A stretch of DNA of 64,000 bases from an uncultured Sutterella sp. (GTDB lineage Bacteria; Pseudomonadota; Gammaproteobacteria; Burkholderiales; Burkholderiaceae_F), in the NCBI GenBank assembly GCA_900764215.1, contig CAAFNI010000208.1, positions 7,751 to 71,750 on the forward strand. The letters are read 5' to 3'. How positions within the stretch are numbered: the stretch's first letter is position 1; each line of letters begins with the position of its first letter. Below the pieces are notes generated by a model that worked only from the letters and a program-made list of their open reading frames with translations, was not told where the DNA came from and ran no database searches. Below, piece by piece: positions 40,083 through 49,360 of the stretch. A program made the position numbers and the translations under genes.

Positions 40083-40918
40083 TGGGCTTTCTCCGCTTCG
40101 TTGATGTCTGTTGTTGCCAACAAGATCGTGTCCCGCACTCTTTGCCACAGAGAACCTTCCTGAACGGGATTCTCGGCATAAACCGGCACAGATCTCAGGC
40201 ACTTGTCGTCTAGCCAGATGCTCAGCGTGCCCAACTGTGTTTCGACGTCCACGGGCGCGATAATGGGTTGCTGACGAGTGAGGTGCATTTTAAAGACTTT
40301 CGAGCCTTGGCTCAGAGTTACGGTCTTGGCAAGCGTGACGACAACGTCTTCGTGTGTGACAAGCGTTATGTCTGACACCTCTCCCTTGAAGACAGGGGCA
40401 TGCCCCACGCCATCGCCCTTGCGGATGATGGTCGTTGTCTTGTAGCGCAGATGGCCTTCACGTAGAAAGGCTGCCGCAGCTCTGTCGAGTGTTTCACGGG
40501 TGTCAAATCCAACGATGACGGCAAGCAGACGATGCGTCTCTTCGTTGCTCAGCGGATTGTGAGACAAATAGATGCCGTCGCATACGGCAGCCGTACAGGC
40601 TGCGGCAAGCGGAATGAGACGATTGGATGAATCGGCCTCCGACTCCAAAAAGAGGGTCTGCCACTTCTTGTCTGGAACTTTGGCAAGCCGTTCAACGAGG
40701 GCTTCGACCGTCGTTTCTCCAGCCGAAAGAGGGGGAGCGTCCGAACCTAACAGAGCGCTGATTTGCTCTGCAAGAGGTTCGGTGATGAAGAGCCGGGCGT
40801 CCTCTAGCTGAAGAATCTGCCTGCTGTCAAGGTCCATCAAGGCCATTGCGCCGAGGGCGGGCTTTGATGCGATGCTGAGCATGGCGGCGGACAGAAGCAG
40901 GGAGGAAAAGATGCGCAT
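40079..40918 (-). CDS. DacA-like protein without catalytic motifs (pseudo-PBP5)
   Basis: The signal peptide (MRIFSSLLLSAAMLSIASKP, cut after ALGA) and the C-terminal PBP5 domain (VFKGEVSDITLVTHEDVVVT, then SQGSKVFKMHLTRQQ and the usual PVYAENPVQEGSLW) are clear. The transpeptidase half is only about 150 residues long and lacks SxxK, SxN and KTG motifs; SLTK is replaced by ITEP in RLFITEPLAEQI. It is therefore very unlikely to cut or bind D-Ala-D-Ala. The frame is intact and the neighbour is ybeD as for true dacA, so it looks like a retained non-enzymatic relative. The start at 40918 is chosen for the signal peptide; no ribosome binding site is seen. Confidence 0.8.
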   Translation of the reverse strand: MRIFSSLLLSAAMLSIASKPALGAMALMDLDSRQILQLEDARLFITEPLAEQISALLGSDAPPLSAGETTVEALVERLAKVPDKKWQTLFLESEADSSNRLIPLAAACTAAVCDGIYLSHNPLSNEETHRLLAVIVGFDTRETLDRAAAAFLREGHLRYKTTTIIRKGDGVGHAPVFKGEVSDITLVTHEDVVVTLAKTVTLSQGSKVFKMHLTRQQPIIAPVDVETQLGTLSIWLDDKCLRSVPVYAENPVQEGSLWQRVRDTILLATTDINEAEKAQ

Positions 40919-41052
40919 TGGAAGAGAGGGGGGATTGAAAACGCATTGCTTGCCCATTGTAACGAACGTGGATGTTTGGCTGTAAACGGTTTCGGAAATT
41001 CAACTATGATTGACGGACTTTGGAAATGCTCCCGACGAAGGAGGAAAGGTTC

Positions 41053-41787
41053 GTGGAGTCTTTTGACATTCGCGTAATTGAGGAAACCGGCTCGACCAAT
41101 GACGACTTGAAGACATTGGCTCGACGTTCATGCGTGGGCAAGCCTCTCGTGCTAGAGGCAAAGCGTCAGATGCGTGGACGAGGCACGAGAGGCCGCGGAT
41201 GGCGGTCGCCCGACGGTTGTCTCTCCTTTTCTCTTCTGCTGCCTTTTTCCATGATCAGGGTGCCGGTGTCTCTCGTTCCCATTGCCGTCGGCATGGGGGT
41301 GTGCAATGCCTTGCGCGACGCCGGGCGTTTCGTATTCATCAAATGGCCCAATGACGTTTGGTTTGAGGGCGGCAAGTGCGGCGGAATCCTCTGCGAGACT
41401 GTGAAGGATGCTGCGGGGCGAGGCGTTCTGATTGCAGGCGTAGGGCTCAATCGTGACGGGGCGGCCGAACGAACGACGAACGGATGGCCGATCAGTGGTT
41501 TAGGCGAAGTGTTGGCCTGCTCCGACAGAGAGGCGCCCAATCCTATGCTTGCATCTCTTGTCAGCGCGATTCTCGGCATTCTGACTGACGAACGGACCGA
41601 TGTGGCGGGAGACTGGCCTCTCTACGATGCTTTTGCCGGAAGATCGATCCGTCTTGCCGATGACGAAGGGGAATGGAAAGGACTTAATATGGGCATTGAC
41701 AATCTCGGCCGCCTGCAGCTGAAGACAGACGAGGGTGTAAAGACGTTTTTTTCTGGAACATTTTTCAATGACGACGCTGCTTATTGA
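41053..41787 (+). CDS. birA: Biotin-[acetyl-CoA-carboxylase] ligase
   Basis: The 244-residue protein attaches biotin to the acetyl-CoA carboxylase carrier. The GTG at 41053 follows AAGGAGG at eight bases and is preferred over a TTG at 41020. The biotinyl-AMP motif is MRGRGTRGRGWRSPDG, and FIKWPNDVWFEGGKCGGILC is the family core. It lacks an N-terminal helix-turn-helix, so it does not act as the biotin repressor. It overlaps coaX by 20 bases. Confidence 0.93.
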   Translation: MESFDIRVIEETGSTNDDLKTLARRSCVGKPLVLEAKRQMRGRGTRGRGWRSPDGCLSFSLLLPFSMIRVPVSLVPIAVGMGVCNALRDAGRFVFIKWPNDVWFEGGKCGGILCETVKDAAGRGVLIAGVGLNRDGAAERTTNGWPISGLGEVLACSDREAPNPMLASLVSAILGILTDERTDVAGDWPLYDAFAGRSIRLADDEGEWKGLNMGIDNLGRLQLKTDEGVKTFFSGTFFNDDAAY

Positions 41788-42559
41788 TCTTGGGAACACT
41801 GCTCTGAAATGGACACCCATTGAGGAGCCCGACAACCCTCATACCATCGTTCACAAAGGCAGCACGCACTTCAAGGAGGAACTCTACGATCTGTGGCTCA
41901 ACATGCGCCCCAAGCGCATCATCGGCTGCACGGTCGCGGCTCCTGTTGTAGCCTTCTCGCTCACCAAGTTTTTCAATGATCACGGCATCAGTTGGGAGTG
42001 GGTGCGCACGCAAACAATCTTCAATGGTTGTTTTACTCTCAATAACTGCTACGAAAAACCGACTCAGCTCGGTGCCGATCGCTGGTATGCGGCGGTAGGC
42101 GCAGCCGACGCCATGCTTGAGGAGAAGCGTTCGCTTCTGGTTGTGCATACAGGAACAGCCACAACCGTCGACTCCATCTTTTATCGCGAGAGCGGCGTTT
42201 ACGACTTTATGGGAGGGCGCATTACGTTAGGCCCTACATTGATGAAGAACTTTCTCACGAAGGGCATTCCTTCGCTCACGGACCTTGACGGAGTCTACGA
42301 CGAACTTCCGCGCTCTACGAGCAATGCCGTGATGACGGGGATCATTGATGCACAGGTCGGGCTCATTCTGCGCGCAATCGGCGTCATGAGGCGTCGAGGC
42401 CTTGATCCGAAAGTATTGCTGGCGGGAGGTTCCGCGAAGTTCATCGCCCCCTTTCTGCAGGAGGAGGTGCCCGATCTTGTCGTCAAGCACAATCTTGTGC
42501 TCAGAGGACTCTCCGCACTCGCAGGGCAAACAGAAAGATTCGGGAGGAAGAACGCGTGA
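41768..42559 (+). CDS. coaX: Type III pantothenate kinase
   Basis: CoaX phosphorylates pantothenate, the first step to coenzyme A. The 263-residue protein has the ATP-binding start LLIDLGNTALKWTPIEE, GADRWYAAVGAA and the phosphate-binding VVHTGTATTVDSIF, then GGRITLGPTLMKNFL. It overlaps birA upstream and shares a GTGA overlap with the SPOR gene downstream, indicating one transcript. Confidence 0.95.
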   Translation: MTTLLIDLGNTALKWTPIEEPDNPHTIVHKGSTHFKEELYDLWLNMRPKRIIGCTVAAPVVAFSLTKFFNDHGISWEWVRTQTIFNGCFTLNNCYEKPTQLGADRWYAAVGAADAMLEEKRSLLVVHTGTATTVDSIFYRESGVYDFMGGRITLGPTLMKNFLTKGIPSLTDLDGVYDELPRSTSNAVMTGIIDAQVGLILRAIGVMRRRGLDPKVLLAGGSAKFIAPFLQEEVPDLVVKHNLVLRGLSALAGQTERFGRKNA

Positions 42560-43293
42560 GAAACATTGCCATTGCACTCCTTCTGGCCGCCGTGAGCGTT
42601 GCGGGTTATTTGTTTTGGACGGAGAGGCAGCAAACGTCTGAAGTCGTTCCGTCCGGAGAGATCAAGACCGTGCGTGTCGACAATTTTGCGTATGGATCGC
42701 CCGAGCTCGTAAAACCGGAAACTCTGAAAGTTGAGGCGCCGATCATACATGATGACGCAGTTGCGACGGCTACGACGGCGAATGAAGACGAGACACCGTT
42801 GCTGGAACCCGTGGACGAGTCGAAATTGGAGGGATTGAGTTGCGTGGTTTTCGGTCCTTTGCCTGAGAAGCACCTGCCAAAGCACCGGAAGTTCTTTGAA
42901 AAAGTCGACGTAATGGGAAATCTGACCATCATTCCCTACAGCGACACGCGCTATGCCGCCTATGTCGGACCGTTTACGCTCCAGAAGGCTCGGAAGAGCC
43001 TTGGAGCGCTTTGCGGGGACGCTGTAGGGAATTGTTCGATCATGGAGTTGGAGGCGGGCGGCCATGCATTGGTGCTGAAAGTCTTTGCCGACGAGAAGTC
43101 GGCCGAATTATGGTCAAAGAAGTTTGCGCTTGACAATGGTCTGACGAACGTCAGGGTGACGCGGTACGGCAACGTTGCGGTCAAACGTGTCGCACTCGTC
43201 TTCAACGGAGTCAGCGAAGATCAGGTCAGGGATCTGTTCAAGCGCTCAAGGGCCGAGAAGATCGGCCTGAGCGTGTGCCCCAAGGAATTGTGA
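42556..43293 (+). CDS. Membrane-anchored protein, SPOR-like C-terminus
   Basis: A 245-residue protein with one N-terminal membrane helix (IALLLAAVSVAGYLFW), a low-complexity linker and a folded region (GLSCVVFGPLPEKHLPKHRK, YAAYVGPFTLQKARKSLGAL) that resembles SPOR peptidoglycan-binding repeats. The start is a GTG overlapping the coaX stop (GTGA). The similarity is moderate; a cell-wall or division role is inference. Confidence 0.6.
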   Translation: MRNIAIALLLAAVSVAGYLFWTERQQTSEVVPSGEIKTVRVDNFAYGSPELVKPETLKVEAPIIHDDAVATATTANEDETPLLEPVDESKLEGLSCVVFGPLPEKHLPKHRKFFEKVDVMGNLTIIPYSDTRYAAYVGPFTLQKARKSLGALCGDAVGNCSIMELEAGGHALVLKVFADEKSAELWSKKFALDNGLTNVRVTRYGNVAVKRVALVFNGVSEDQVRDLFKRSRAEKIGLSVCPKEL

Positions 43294-43725
43294 TCAGCTT
43301 CCAAAACGTTTTTCAAGCACTTCACGAAGCACGGGCTTGAGTGCTTCCGTTCTGAGACGGCGTTCGGACTGAATAGCTTCAGGAACGTTGCGCTGCGCAG
43401 GTCCCCAAGGGCATTCCGGGAAATGCGTGTCGTCCTGCCAGCGAGCGATGATGTGCCAATGCAGGTGAGGCACCATGTTGCCGAACTGAGCAAGATTCAC
43501 CTTGTGCGGATGTTGGGTCTTGATGATTTCCTCCTCCACCACGTTGATAATGTCCCAAAGCTGCGTTCGCTCTTCGGGCGTGAGCGAAGACATTTCAGGA
43601 ACATGTCGACATGATGCTATCCGGAGATAGCAGGGAAATCTAGGATCCTCCGCATCAATGAGATAAAAGTTGCCGTTGCGCCAGATTTCGGAGCGGGCGC
43701 GGTTCGTGCAAAGGGGACAGTTCAT
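43294..43725 (-). CDS. HIT family hydrolase
   Basis: The 143-residue protein has the histidine triad as PHLHWHIIAR at about residue 95. It begins MNCPLCTNRAR with a CxxC pair; GGAG lies eight bases before the ATG. HIT proteins hydrolyse or transfer nucleotidyl groups. The longer frame upstream (to 43908) is not conserved. It is convergent with the SPOR gene, with no gap between stops. Confidence 0.92.
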   Translation of the reverse strand: MNCPLCTNRARSEIWRNGNFYLIDAEDPRFPCYLRIASCRHVPEMSSLTPEERTQLWDIINVVEEEIIKTQHPHKVNLAQFGNMVPHLHWHIIARWQDDTHFPECPWGPAQRNVPEAIQSERRLRTEALKPVLREVLEKRFGS

Positions 43726-43738
43726 CTGGAGTTCTCCT

Positions 43739-43954
43739 TCAATCCACGAGTTTGATGAGGCCGTTGTCGTCCTCGATGATTTCGTAATCCCATTTCTTGT
43801 TGCCCTGCATGTCCTCGCGCCAGGCGGCCTTCGGAACGTCGAGTTCATCAAGCATCGCGTTGATGAACTGCTCAGCCTCAAACGGCGTGGCGAAGTTCTC
43901 CCATTCACCGCCGCCCCAGTCGACGATGATTTGAGTGACGCAGTCTCTCCTCAT
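43739..43954 (-). CDS. Unknown small protein, 71 aa
   Basis: Starts at an ATG at 43954 that overlaps the M20 peptidase stop (ATGA). The product (TQIIVDWGGGEWENFATPFE, EAEQFINAMLDELDV) is acidic with Trp residues and has no recognised family. It lies between the peptidase and HIT genes, probably one operon of three. Confidence 0.65.
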   Translation of the reverse strand: MRRDCVTQIIVDWGGGEWENFATPFEAEQFINAMLDELDVPKAAWREDMQGNKKWDYEIIEDDNGLIKLVD

Positions 43955-45369
43955 GACTCGTCTCCGCGCGGAATGCCTGCGATGAGTTCGGCGAAGATGC
44001 AGGTAAGCTTTTCGGCGTATGTTAGATCCAGCCATTCATTGGGTGCGTGTGCATTGCACGCGGGGCCGAGCGCTCCGGTGTTGATGAAGGGACTCTCAGG
44101 AAATGCTGCCTTGAAGGCAGGCAGGGTGCCGATGGAGGCGCCGCAGAAGAGGTAGCCTGTGCTGTTGCCGAAGATTGCTTCGCCTGCGTCTTCCAACGTG
44201 TTTCGAAGCCAGCCGGCGGGAAGTGAAGATACAAAGCCAGAAGCGGCCTCTGCGCGGCTTACGCTCACTTGGGCGCCGCAGGGCACGTTTGTGGTCAGAA
44301 TGCGAATGATGGCCTGAAGAGCAGCTTTCGCGTTGACGATAGGCGGAGTTCTGAAGGAGAGACGAAGCGAGGTGTTGGAACGGAGCACGTTGCCGGCGTT
44401 GTCGCAGGGCGGCAGGCCGTCAGCACCCACCACGCACATGGAGGGCTTCCAAGTGTTCGCAAGCAGAGCTTCAAAAGCGGTTTCAGCTTGGGCATGCGTG
44501 TCGCCGGCCCAGTCGAAGCATGTGCGCACATCGCTTTCTTGAGCAAGAGAGCGGAGGCATTCGAGAATGTCTGCGGGTACTTCGCAGTTGAGCTCGGGCA
44601 GCAGGAGCTCGCCCGTTTGAGCATCCTCAATGCGTGCAAGCAACGCGCGCATGATGCGGAAGGAGCTCGGCACGACGCCGCTGGCCAGTCCGGAATGCGA
44701 CGGCGCGTTGAGCACGCGCACATCGACCGTGAGAGAGACGGTGCCCCTCAACGATTGAGTGAGCCATACGCGCTTCATGTCATTGCAGCCGAGGTCGGCA
44801 ATGGCGATGAAGGCTGGCGTGCCGATGCGAGGGGCTAGAGCCTGAATGTACTGAGCCAGATCACGGGAGCCGGATTCCTCGTCCGTCTCATAAAGACAGA
44901 ATATTTCCGGATGTTCAATGCCGGCATCTTTTAGGGCCTTCACGGCGGTAAGCGTCAGGTAGTAGTTGTAGCCGTCGTCAACGCCGCCTCGGCCGTAGAG
45001 GCGGCCGTCGCGCAAGACGGGCGTCCAAGGTCCAAGGCCTTCACTCCAGCCTACGGTTTCAGGCTGCTTGTCGAGATGTCCATAGAAGAAAGCGGGCTTG
45101 CCTGCGTGGTTGCCTGAGGCGGGAATGCGAATGAAAAGCGCCGGCGGAATGCCGGTTTTTTCGATGATTTCAAATTCAGCGTCTGGCAGTAGACGACGGC
45201 CCCACCGAGCCGAGTCCTCAAGCGCGCGTTTCAGAATGCCATCAGCTTCCCAATTGGGGTTGAAGGCGCGTGACTTGGCGGGAATTCGGATGAAGTCCAT
45301 TAGGCCTTCAAGGGTGTCACCTGCCCATGCGCCGTGGATGGAATCGTAGACATTGGATGGAAGAGGCAT
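43951..45369 (-). CDS. M20 family metallopeptidase
   Basis: A 472-residue zinc peptidase of the M20 (ArgE/DapE/CPG2) group. Metal and catalytic residues are seen in FYGHLDKQPE, GRGGVDDGYNYY, YETDEESGSRDL and the C-terminal NAHAPNEWLD. GAGGAAATCAC precedes the ATG. The substrate cannot be told; dipeptidase or deacylase activity is likely. It heads the peptidase-small protein-HIT operon. Confidence 0.9.
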   Translation of the reverse strand: MPLPSNVYDSIHGAWAGDTLEGLMDFIRIPAKSRAFNPNWEADGILKRALEDSARWGRRLLPDAEFEIIEKTGIPPALFIRIPASGNHAGKPAFFYGHLDKQPETVGWSEGLGPWTPVLRDGRLYGRGGVDDGYNYYLTLTAVKALKDAGIEHPEIFCLYETDEESGSRDLAQYIQALAPRIGTPAFIAIADLGCNDMKRVWLTQSLRGTVSLTVDVRVLNAPSHSGLASGVVPSSFRIMRALLARIEDAQTGELLLPELNCEVPADILECLRSLAQESDVRTCFDWAGDTHAQAETAFEALLANTWKPSMCVVGADGLPPCDNAGNVLRSNTSLRLSFRTPPIVNAKAALQAIIRILTTNVPCGAQVSVSRAEAASGFVSSLPAGWLRNTLEDAGEAIFGNSTGYLFCGASIGTLPAFKAAFPESPFINTGALGPACNAHAPNEWLDLTYAEKLTCIFAELIAGIPRGDES

Positions 45370-45408
45370 GTGATTTCCTCGATGAGTATTTCAAAAGCTT
45401 GAGGGGGG

Positions 45409-46287
45409 TTATTTCTGAACGGCGAAAGCACCGCTGCCGATGATGTCCTTGATGGTCATGGCGGCTGAACGTGCTTCATTGAGCGACATTCCGCTGCCGA
45501 GTACGACTCGGTAGCCGCCCTGGTCTCGAACAAGCCGGGCGCTTTGGGAGGAGGCGGTCGAAGCCAGCACGGCCTCGGCATGAGCGGCATAGGCGAGTGC
45601 GTTGTCGCGTTCTGTGAAAAAGCCGATCTGCACGCTCCAACCAGAGGAGGGTTCAGTCACGACGGCATTGGCGGAAGACGTGGCCGGCAAGCTGGGCGTC
45701 TGGGATTGGGTTGGGACCGCGGAGGAGGATGTAAGATCCAGACCGGACTTCCACGTGCCTGCGGCAATTTCCTGATTTGTCAGGCGTTCCACTTTCACGC
45801 GCGCAGTGCCCTTGTTGGCATAGTCAAGTGCAGTAGCGGCCGCGTAGGAAAGATCCATGACGCGGTTGTAGAGAAAAGGACCGCGGTCGTTGACGCGCAC
45901 AACGACGGAGCGACCGTTTTCAAGATTGGTGACGCGTGCATAGCTCGGCAACGGCATTGTGGGGTGAGCAGCGGACATGGCATGCATGTTGTATGTTTCG
46001 CCGATAGCAGTTTTGTTGCCATGGAACTGCTTGCCGTACCAGGATGCTATTCCAGTCTGATTCATCTTGACGTCGCTTGTGACGGGCACATAGCGTTGGC
46101 CCATGACGGTGTAAGGACGCATCGAAGCCGGGTAGAAATGTTCGACGCGTGGTGTGGCATTCGTCGTGTCAAGCTCAGTTGACGAGGATGGAGGTCCGTC
46201 GTGCTGATAGTACTTGGAACCTGTGGAACAGGCGCTCAACAGAAGCACGGTGACGGCTGTGACGGCGGCGAGGCAAATTTTGTTCAT
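45409..46287 (-). CDS. rlpA: Septal ring lytic transglycosylase RlpA
   Basis: An outer-membrane lipoprotein (lipobox LLSAC near residue 20) with a double-psi beta-barrel (GIASWYGKQFHGNKTAIGET, VVVRVNDRGPFLYNRVMDLS) and a C-terminal SPOR domain (WSVQIGFFTERDNALAYAA). RlpA cuts denuded glycans at the septum (family knowledge). The ATG at 46287 is chosen to give the signal peptide. It follows rodA, the standard rodA-rlpA order. Confidence 0.94.
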   Translation of the reverse strand: MNKICLAAVTAVTVLLLSACSTGSKYYQHDGPPSSSTELDTTNATPRVEHFYPASMRPYTVMGQRYVPVTSDVKMNQTGIASWYGKQFHGNKTAIGETYNMHAMSAAHPTMPLPSYARVTNLENGRSVVVRVNDRGPFLYNRVMDLSYAAATALDYANKGTARVKVERLTNQEIAAGTWKSGLDLTSSSAVPTQSQTPSLPATSSANAVVTEPSSGWSVQIGFFTERDNALAYAAHAEAVLASTASSQSARLVRDQGGYRVVLGSGMSLNEARSAAMTIKDIIGSGAFAVQK

Positions 46288-46322
46288 GGAAATGGCGCAA
46301 GCTCTTTTTTTGATGCAGCATG

Positions 46323-47435
46323 TCAATGCTTGGACTCGGCGGAGATGGACAGCAGGATGCCCGTGCAGACACCGAGGATGAGAAGGGCCGTGCCGCCATA
46401 GCTCATGAAAGGCAACGGCACGCCCACCACGGGCAGAATACCACTGACCATGCCCATGTTGACGAAGGTGTAGGTAAAGAAGATGCAGCCGATCGCCCCC
46501 GCAAGCAGGCGGGCGAAGCGTGTTTCAGCGAAGGCTGCAATGTAGAAGCTGCGTCCTATGAGAGCCGTATAGAGCGCCAACAACACGAGGTTGCCGACGA
46601 ACCCGAACTCTTCGCTGAAAACAGCGAAGAGGAAGTCGCTTGTGCGTTCGGGAATGAAGTCGAGGTGGGCTTGCGTCCCCTCCATCCAACCTTTGCCCGA
46701 GAAGCCGCCCGAGCCGATGGCGATGAGAGCCTGGAGAATGTGGAAGCCCTTGCCGAGAGGATCACTGGACGGGTCGAGCAGAGTAAGCACGCGTTGGCGC
46801 TGGTAGTCGTGCATCAGATTCCAAATGATCGGCATTGACAAAATCAGCATGCCGGTGAGCGAAAGAAGTATGCGCTTGCTGAGTCCGGCGAAGAAAATGA
46901 CGGATGCACCGGCGATGAGCACGAGAATCGAGGTGCCGAGGTCGGGCTGCTTCATGATGAGACCAACCGGCACGGTCATCATGGCGAAAGCGGCAAGATG
47001 ATCCCAGTTGCAGACGTTTTCTCCTCTGACGTTGTAGTACCAGGCGAGCATCATCGGAACGGCGAGCTTCATGATCTCAGAGGGCTGGATGCGCACGCCG
47101 ACGTTGAGCCAGCGTGTGGCGCCTTTGACGGTGACACCGAAGAAGTGCGTCAGAAGAAGAAGCACGCAGCCGATGACGAAGATCGATACGGTCGCTTTTT
47201 GAAAGAATTTCACGGGAATGCATGACACGACCAACATGACGACGCTCGCAACGGCGATGTTTCGAATCTGGCCTTCGATGCGCCAAGGGAAGCTGTAGCC
47301 TGCGGAGAACAATGCGATGAAGCCGATTGTTGCCAGTGTGACGACGAGGGCGAGTAGCATCAGATCGATGCGCAACAGGCGAGTGGCCAAGTACCGAAGG
47401 ACCGCGTAGCCGGTTCTGGAAACGGTTTCAATCAT
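46323..47435 (-). CDS. rodA: Rod shape-determining protein RodA
   Basis: A SEDS-family peptidoglycan glycosyltransferase (370 aa) with about ten membrane helices. Signatures include NVGVRIQPSEIMKLAVPMML, PDLGTSILVLIAGASVIFFA and the C-terminal GILPVVGVPLPFMSYGGTAL. It works with the PBP2 encoded by mrdA, 14 bases upstream. Confidence 0.97.
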   Translation of the reverse strand: MIETVSRTGYAVLRYLATRLLRIDLMLLALVVTLATIGFIALFSAGYSFPWRIEGQIRNIAVASVVMLVVSCIPVKFFQKATVSIFVIGCVLLLLTHFFGVTVKGATRWLNVGVRIQPSEIMKLAVPMMLAWYYNVRGENVCNWDHLAAFAMMTVPVGLIMKQPDLGTSILVLIAGASVIFFAGLSKRILLSLTGMLILSMPIIWNLMHDYQRQRVLTLLDPSSDPLGKGFHILQALIAIGSGGFSGKGWMEGTQAHLDFIPERTSDFLFAVFSEEFGFVGNLVLLALYTALIGRSFYIAAFAETRFARLLAGAIGCIFFTYTFVNMGMVSGILPVVGVPLPFMSYGGTALLILGVCTGILLSISAESKH

Positions 47436-47449
47436 TTCAAAATCGCTCC

Positions 47450-49345
47450 TCAGCGACTGCGCCGTTGCGTGATGAGGGGAACCCCCTTCGGGGGCGGAAG
47501 ACCGAGTGAGTTTACGCCGGTGAGCCAGTAGTCGATGAGCTGGCGGGCGACGGGAGCGGCGGCTTGGGCGCCGAAGCCGCCGTTTTCAACCAGTACGGCA
47601 AGCGCTATGCGCGGGTTCCGGGCTGGCGCAAAGGCAATGAAAAGCGCGTGATCGTGGTGCTTCCTTGCTAGTTTCTTGGCATCGTACTTGTCGTCCTGAG
47701 CAATGGTGACGACCTGTGCGGTGCCTGTTTTACAGGCAACTGTGTAGGGCACGCCTTTGAAGACGAAGCGAGCTGTGCCTTTTGTGGCGACATCTGTCAT
47801 GCCAGCAATTACCGTTTCGACGTTCTGAGGCTTGAGCGGAATGATTGCGGCGGGCTTGACGGGGACGTCTTCAATTTTATTTTCGGATGGATCCGTGATT
47901 CGCTTGACAAGGTGAGGCGTCATCACGATGCCGCGGTTGGCAAGCGTAGCCGTGGCGTGCGCAAGTTGCAGGAGCGTAAAGGCGTTGTAACCTTGTCCTA
48001 TGCCTATCGATGGCGTGTCGCCTATCATCCAAGGCTGCTTGACGCGGGCTTCCTTCCATTCGCGGCTGGGAAGTACGCCGGTTTGTTCGCCGACAAGGTC
48101 TATTCCGGTCTTCTGACCAAAGCCCCACGGCACCATGAAGTCATGTATGGCGTCGACGCCCATGCGCGTGGCGAGCCAGTAGTAGTAAACATCGGACGAA
48201 ACGGCGATTGATTTGCGCAGGTCAAGCCTTCCTTTTGGGACTCCGCTCATGTCGCGGAATCTGTGCTTGCCGAGTGTGAAGACGCCGGTGTCGTCGAGGA
48301 TGAAGTCTGCTGTTGTTGCACCGGTTTCAAGACCGGCAAGCGCGACAAACGGCTTGTACGTAGAGCCGATCGGGTAGAGGCCTCTCATGGCACGGTTGAG
48401 AAGCGGCTTGGTTTCGGCGGTGTTGAGCTGAGACCAGGACTTCGGGTCGATGCCGCCCGGGAAGAGGTTCGGATCATAGGTCGGCATGGAGACGAAGGAG
48501 AGGATCTCGCCCGTCTTGGGCTGAATTGCGATAACGGCTCCAACCTTTCCCTTCATGGCGTTTTCTGCGACGCGCTGAAGATTCATGTCGATCGTCAGCT
48601 GCAGGTTCTTGCCAGCTTTCGGAGGCTCGAAGGCAAGCGAGCGCACGGCGTGGCCGCCCGCCGTGATTTCAAGCGTTTCGTGACCGGGGATACCGTGGAG
48701 GATGTTTTCGTAGCTGCGCTCAATGCCGACTTTGCCGATGACGCGTTCGCCTTCATAGTCGTCAATGAGTCCTTCGCTGATCAGGCGTTTCTTGTCAGAT
48801 TGTGAAAGAGAACCGATGTAGCCGAGGATGTGGCTGCCGACGGCGCCGTCCGGATAAACGCGGTATTCGCGCTGGTTGATCTCCACGCCTGGAAATCTCC
48901 ACTGCTGCCCCGTGAAGACGGCGACTTCCTCATCGGTAAGCTCCTGGCGAATAGGAATGGAGTCGTAGCGGTTGAGGTCTTCACGCAGGCGTACGAAACG
49001 ACGGCGGTCCGCCGTCGTGATGGGAATGATCTCCGAGAGTGCGTCTATGGTTTGGGCAACATCGGATACTTTGTCCGGCGTGATCTCCAGAGAATAAGCC
49101 AGGATGTTCTTGGCGAGCAGTTTTCCGTTGCGATCGTAGATGAGGCCGCGGGCGGCTTGAGAAACGACGGTGACCGTGCGGTTTTTTTCCGCACGTTCCG
49201 TGTAGGCGTTCTTGTTGATGATCTGCAGCCATGCAAAGCGCCCGATTAGAACGCAGAAGAGCACGATCACCAGAAAAAAAACGAAGAGCAGACGCCTCCT
49301 GAAGGGACCGAGGTCCGCGTCGACCTGCTTGAAATCCAGAGCCAC
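47450..49345 (-). CDS. mrdA: Penicillin-binding protein 2 (MrdA)
   Basis: The 631-residue transpeptidase of the elongation machinery. It has an N-terminal anchor (RLLFVFFLVIVLFCVLIGRF), the PBP dimerisation region, SxxK in GSTYKPFVAL at about 327, SSD in AVSSDVYYYWLA, and KTG in ACKTGTAQV at about 538. It lies between rodA and mreD, the standard rod-system order, all read from the mreB side. Confidence 0.97.
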   Translation of the reverse strand: MALDFKQVDADLGPFRRRLLFVFFLVIVLFCVLIGRFAWLQIINKNAYTERAEKNRTVTVVSQAARGLIYDRNGKLLAKNILAYSLEITPDKVSDVAQTIDALSEIIPITTADRRRFVRLREDLNRYDSIPIRQELTDEEVAVFTGQQWRFPGVEINQREYRVYPDGAVGSHILGYIGSLSQSDKKRLISEGLIDDYEGERVIGKVGIERSYENILHGIPGHETLEITAGGHAVRSLAFEPPKAGKNLQLTIDMNLQRVAENAMKGKVGAVIAIQPKTGEILSFVSMPTYDPNLFPGGIDPKSWSQLNTAETKPLLNRAMRGLYPIGSTYKPFVALAGLETGATTADFILDDTGVFTLGKHRFRDMSGVPKGRLDLRKSIAVSSDVYYYWLATRMGVDAIHDFMVPWGFGQKTGIDLVGEQTGVLPSREWKEARVKQPWMIGDTPSIGIGQGYNAFTLLQLAHATATLANRGIVMTPHLVKRITDPSENKIEDVPVKPAAIIPLKPQNVETVIAGMTDVATKGTARFVFKGVPYTVACKTGTAQVVTIAQDDKYDAKKLARKHHDHALFIAFAPARNPRIALAVLVENGGFGAQAAAPVARQLIDYWLTGVNSLGLPPPKGVPLITQRRSR

Positions 49346-49360
49346 CTTGCCGATTCTCCC

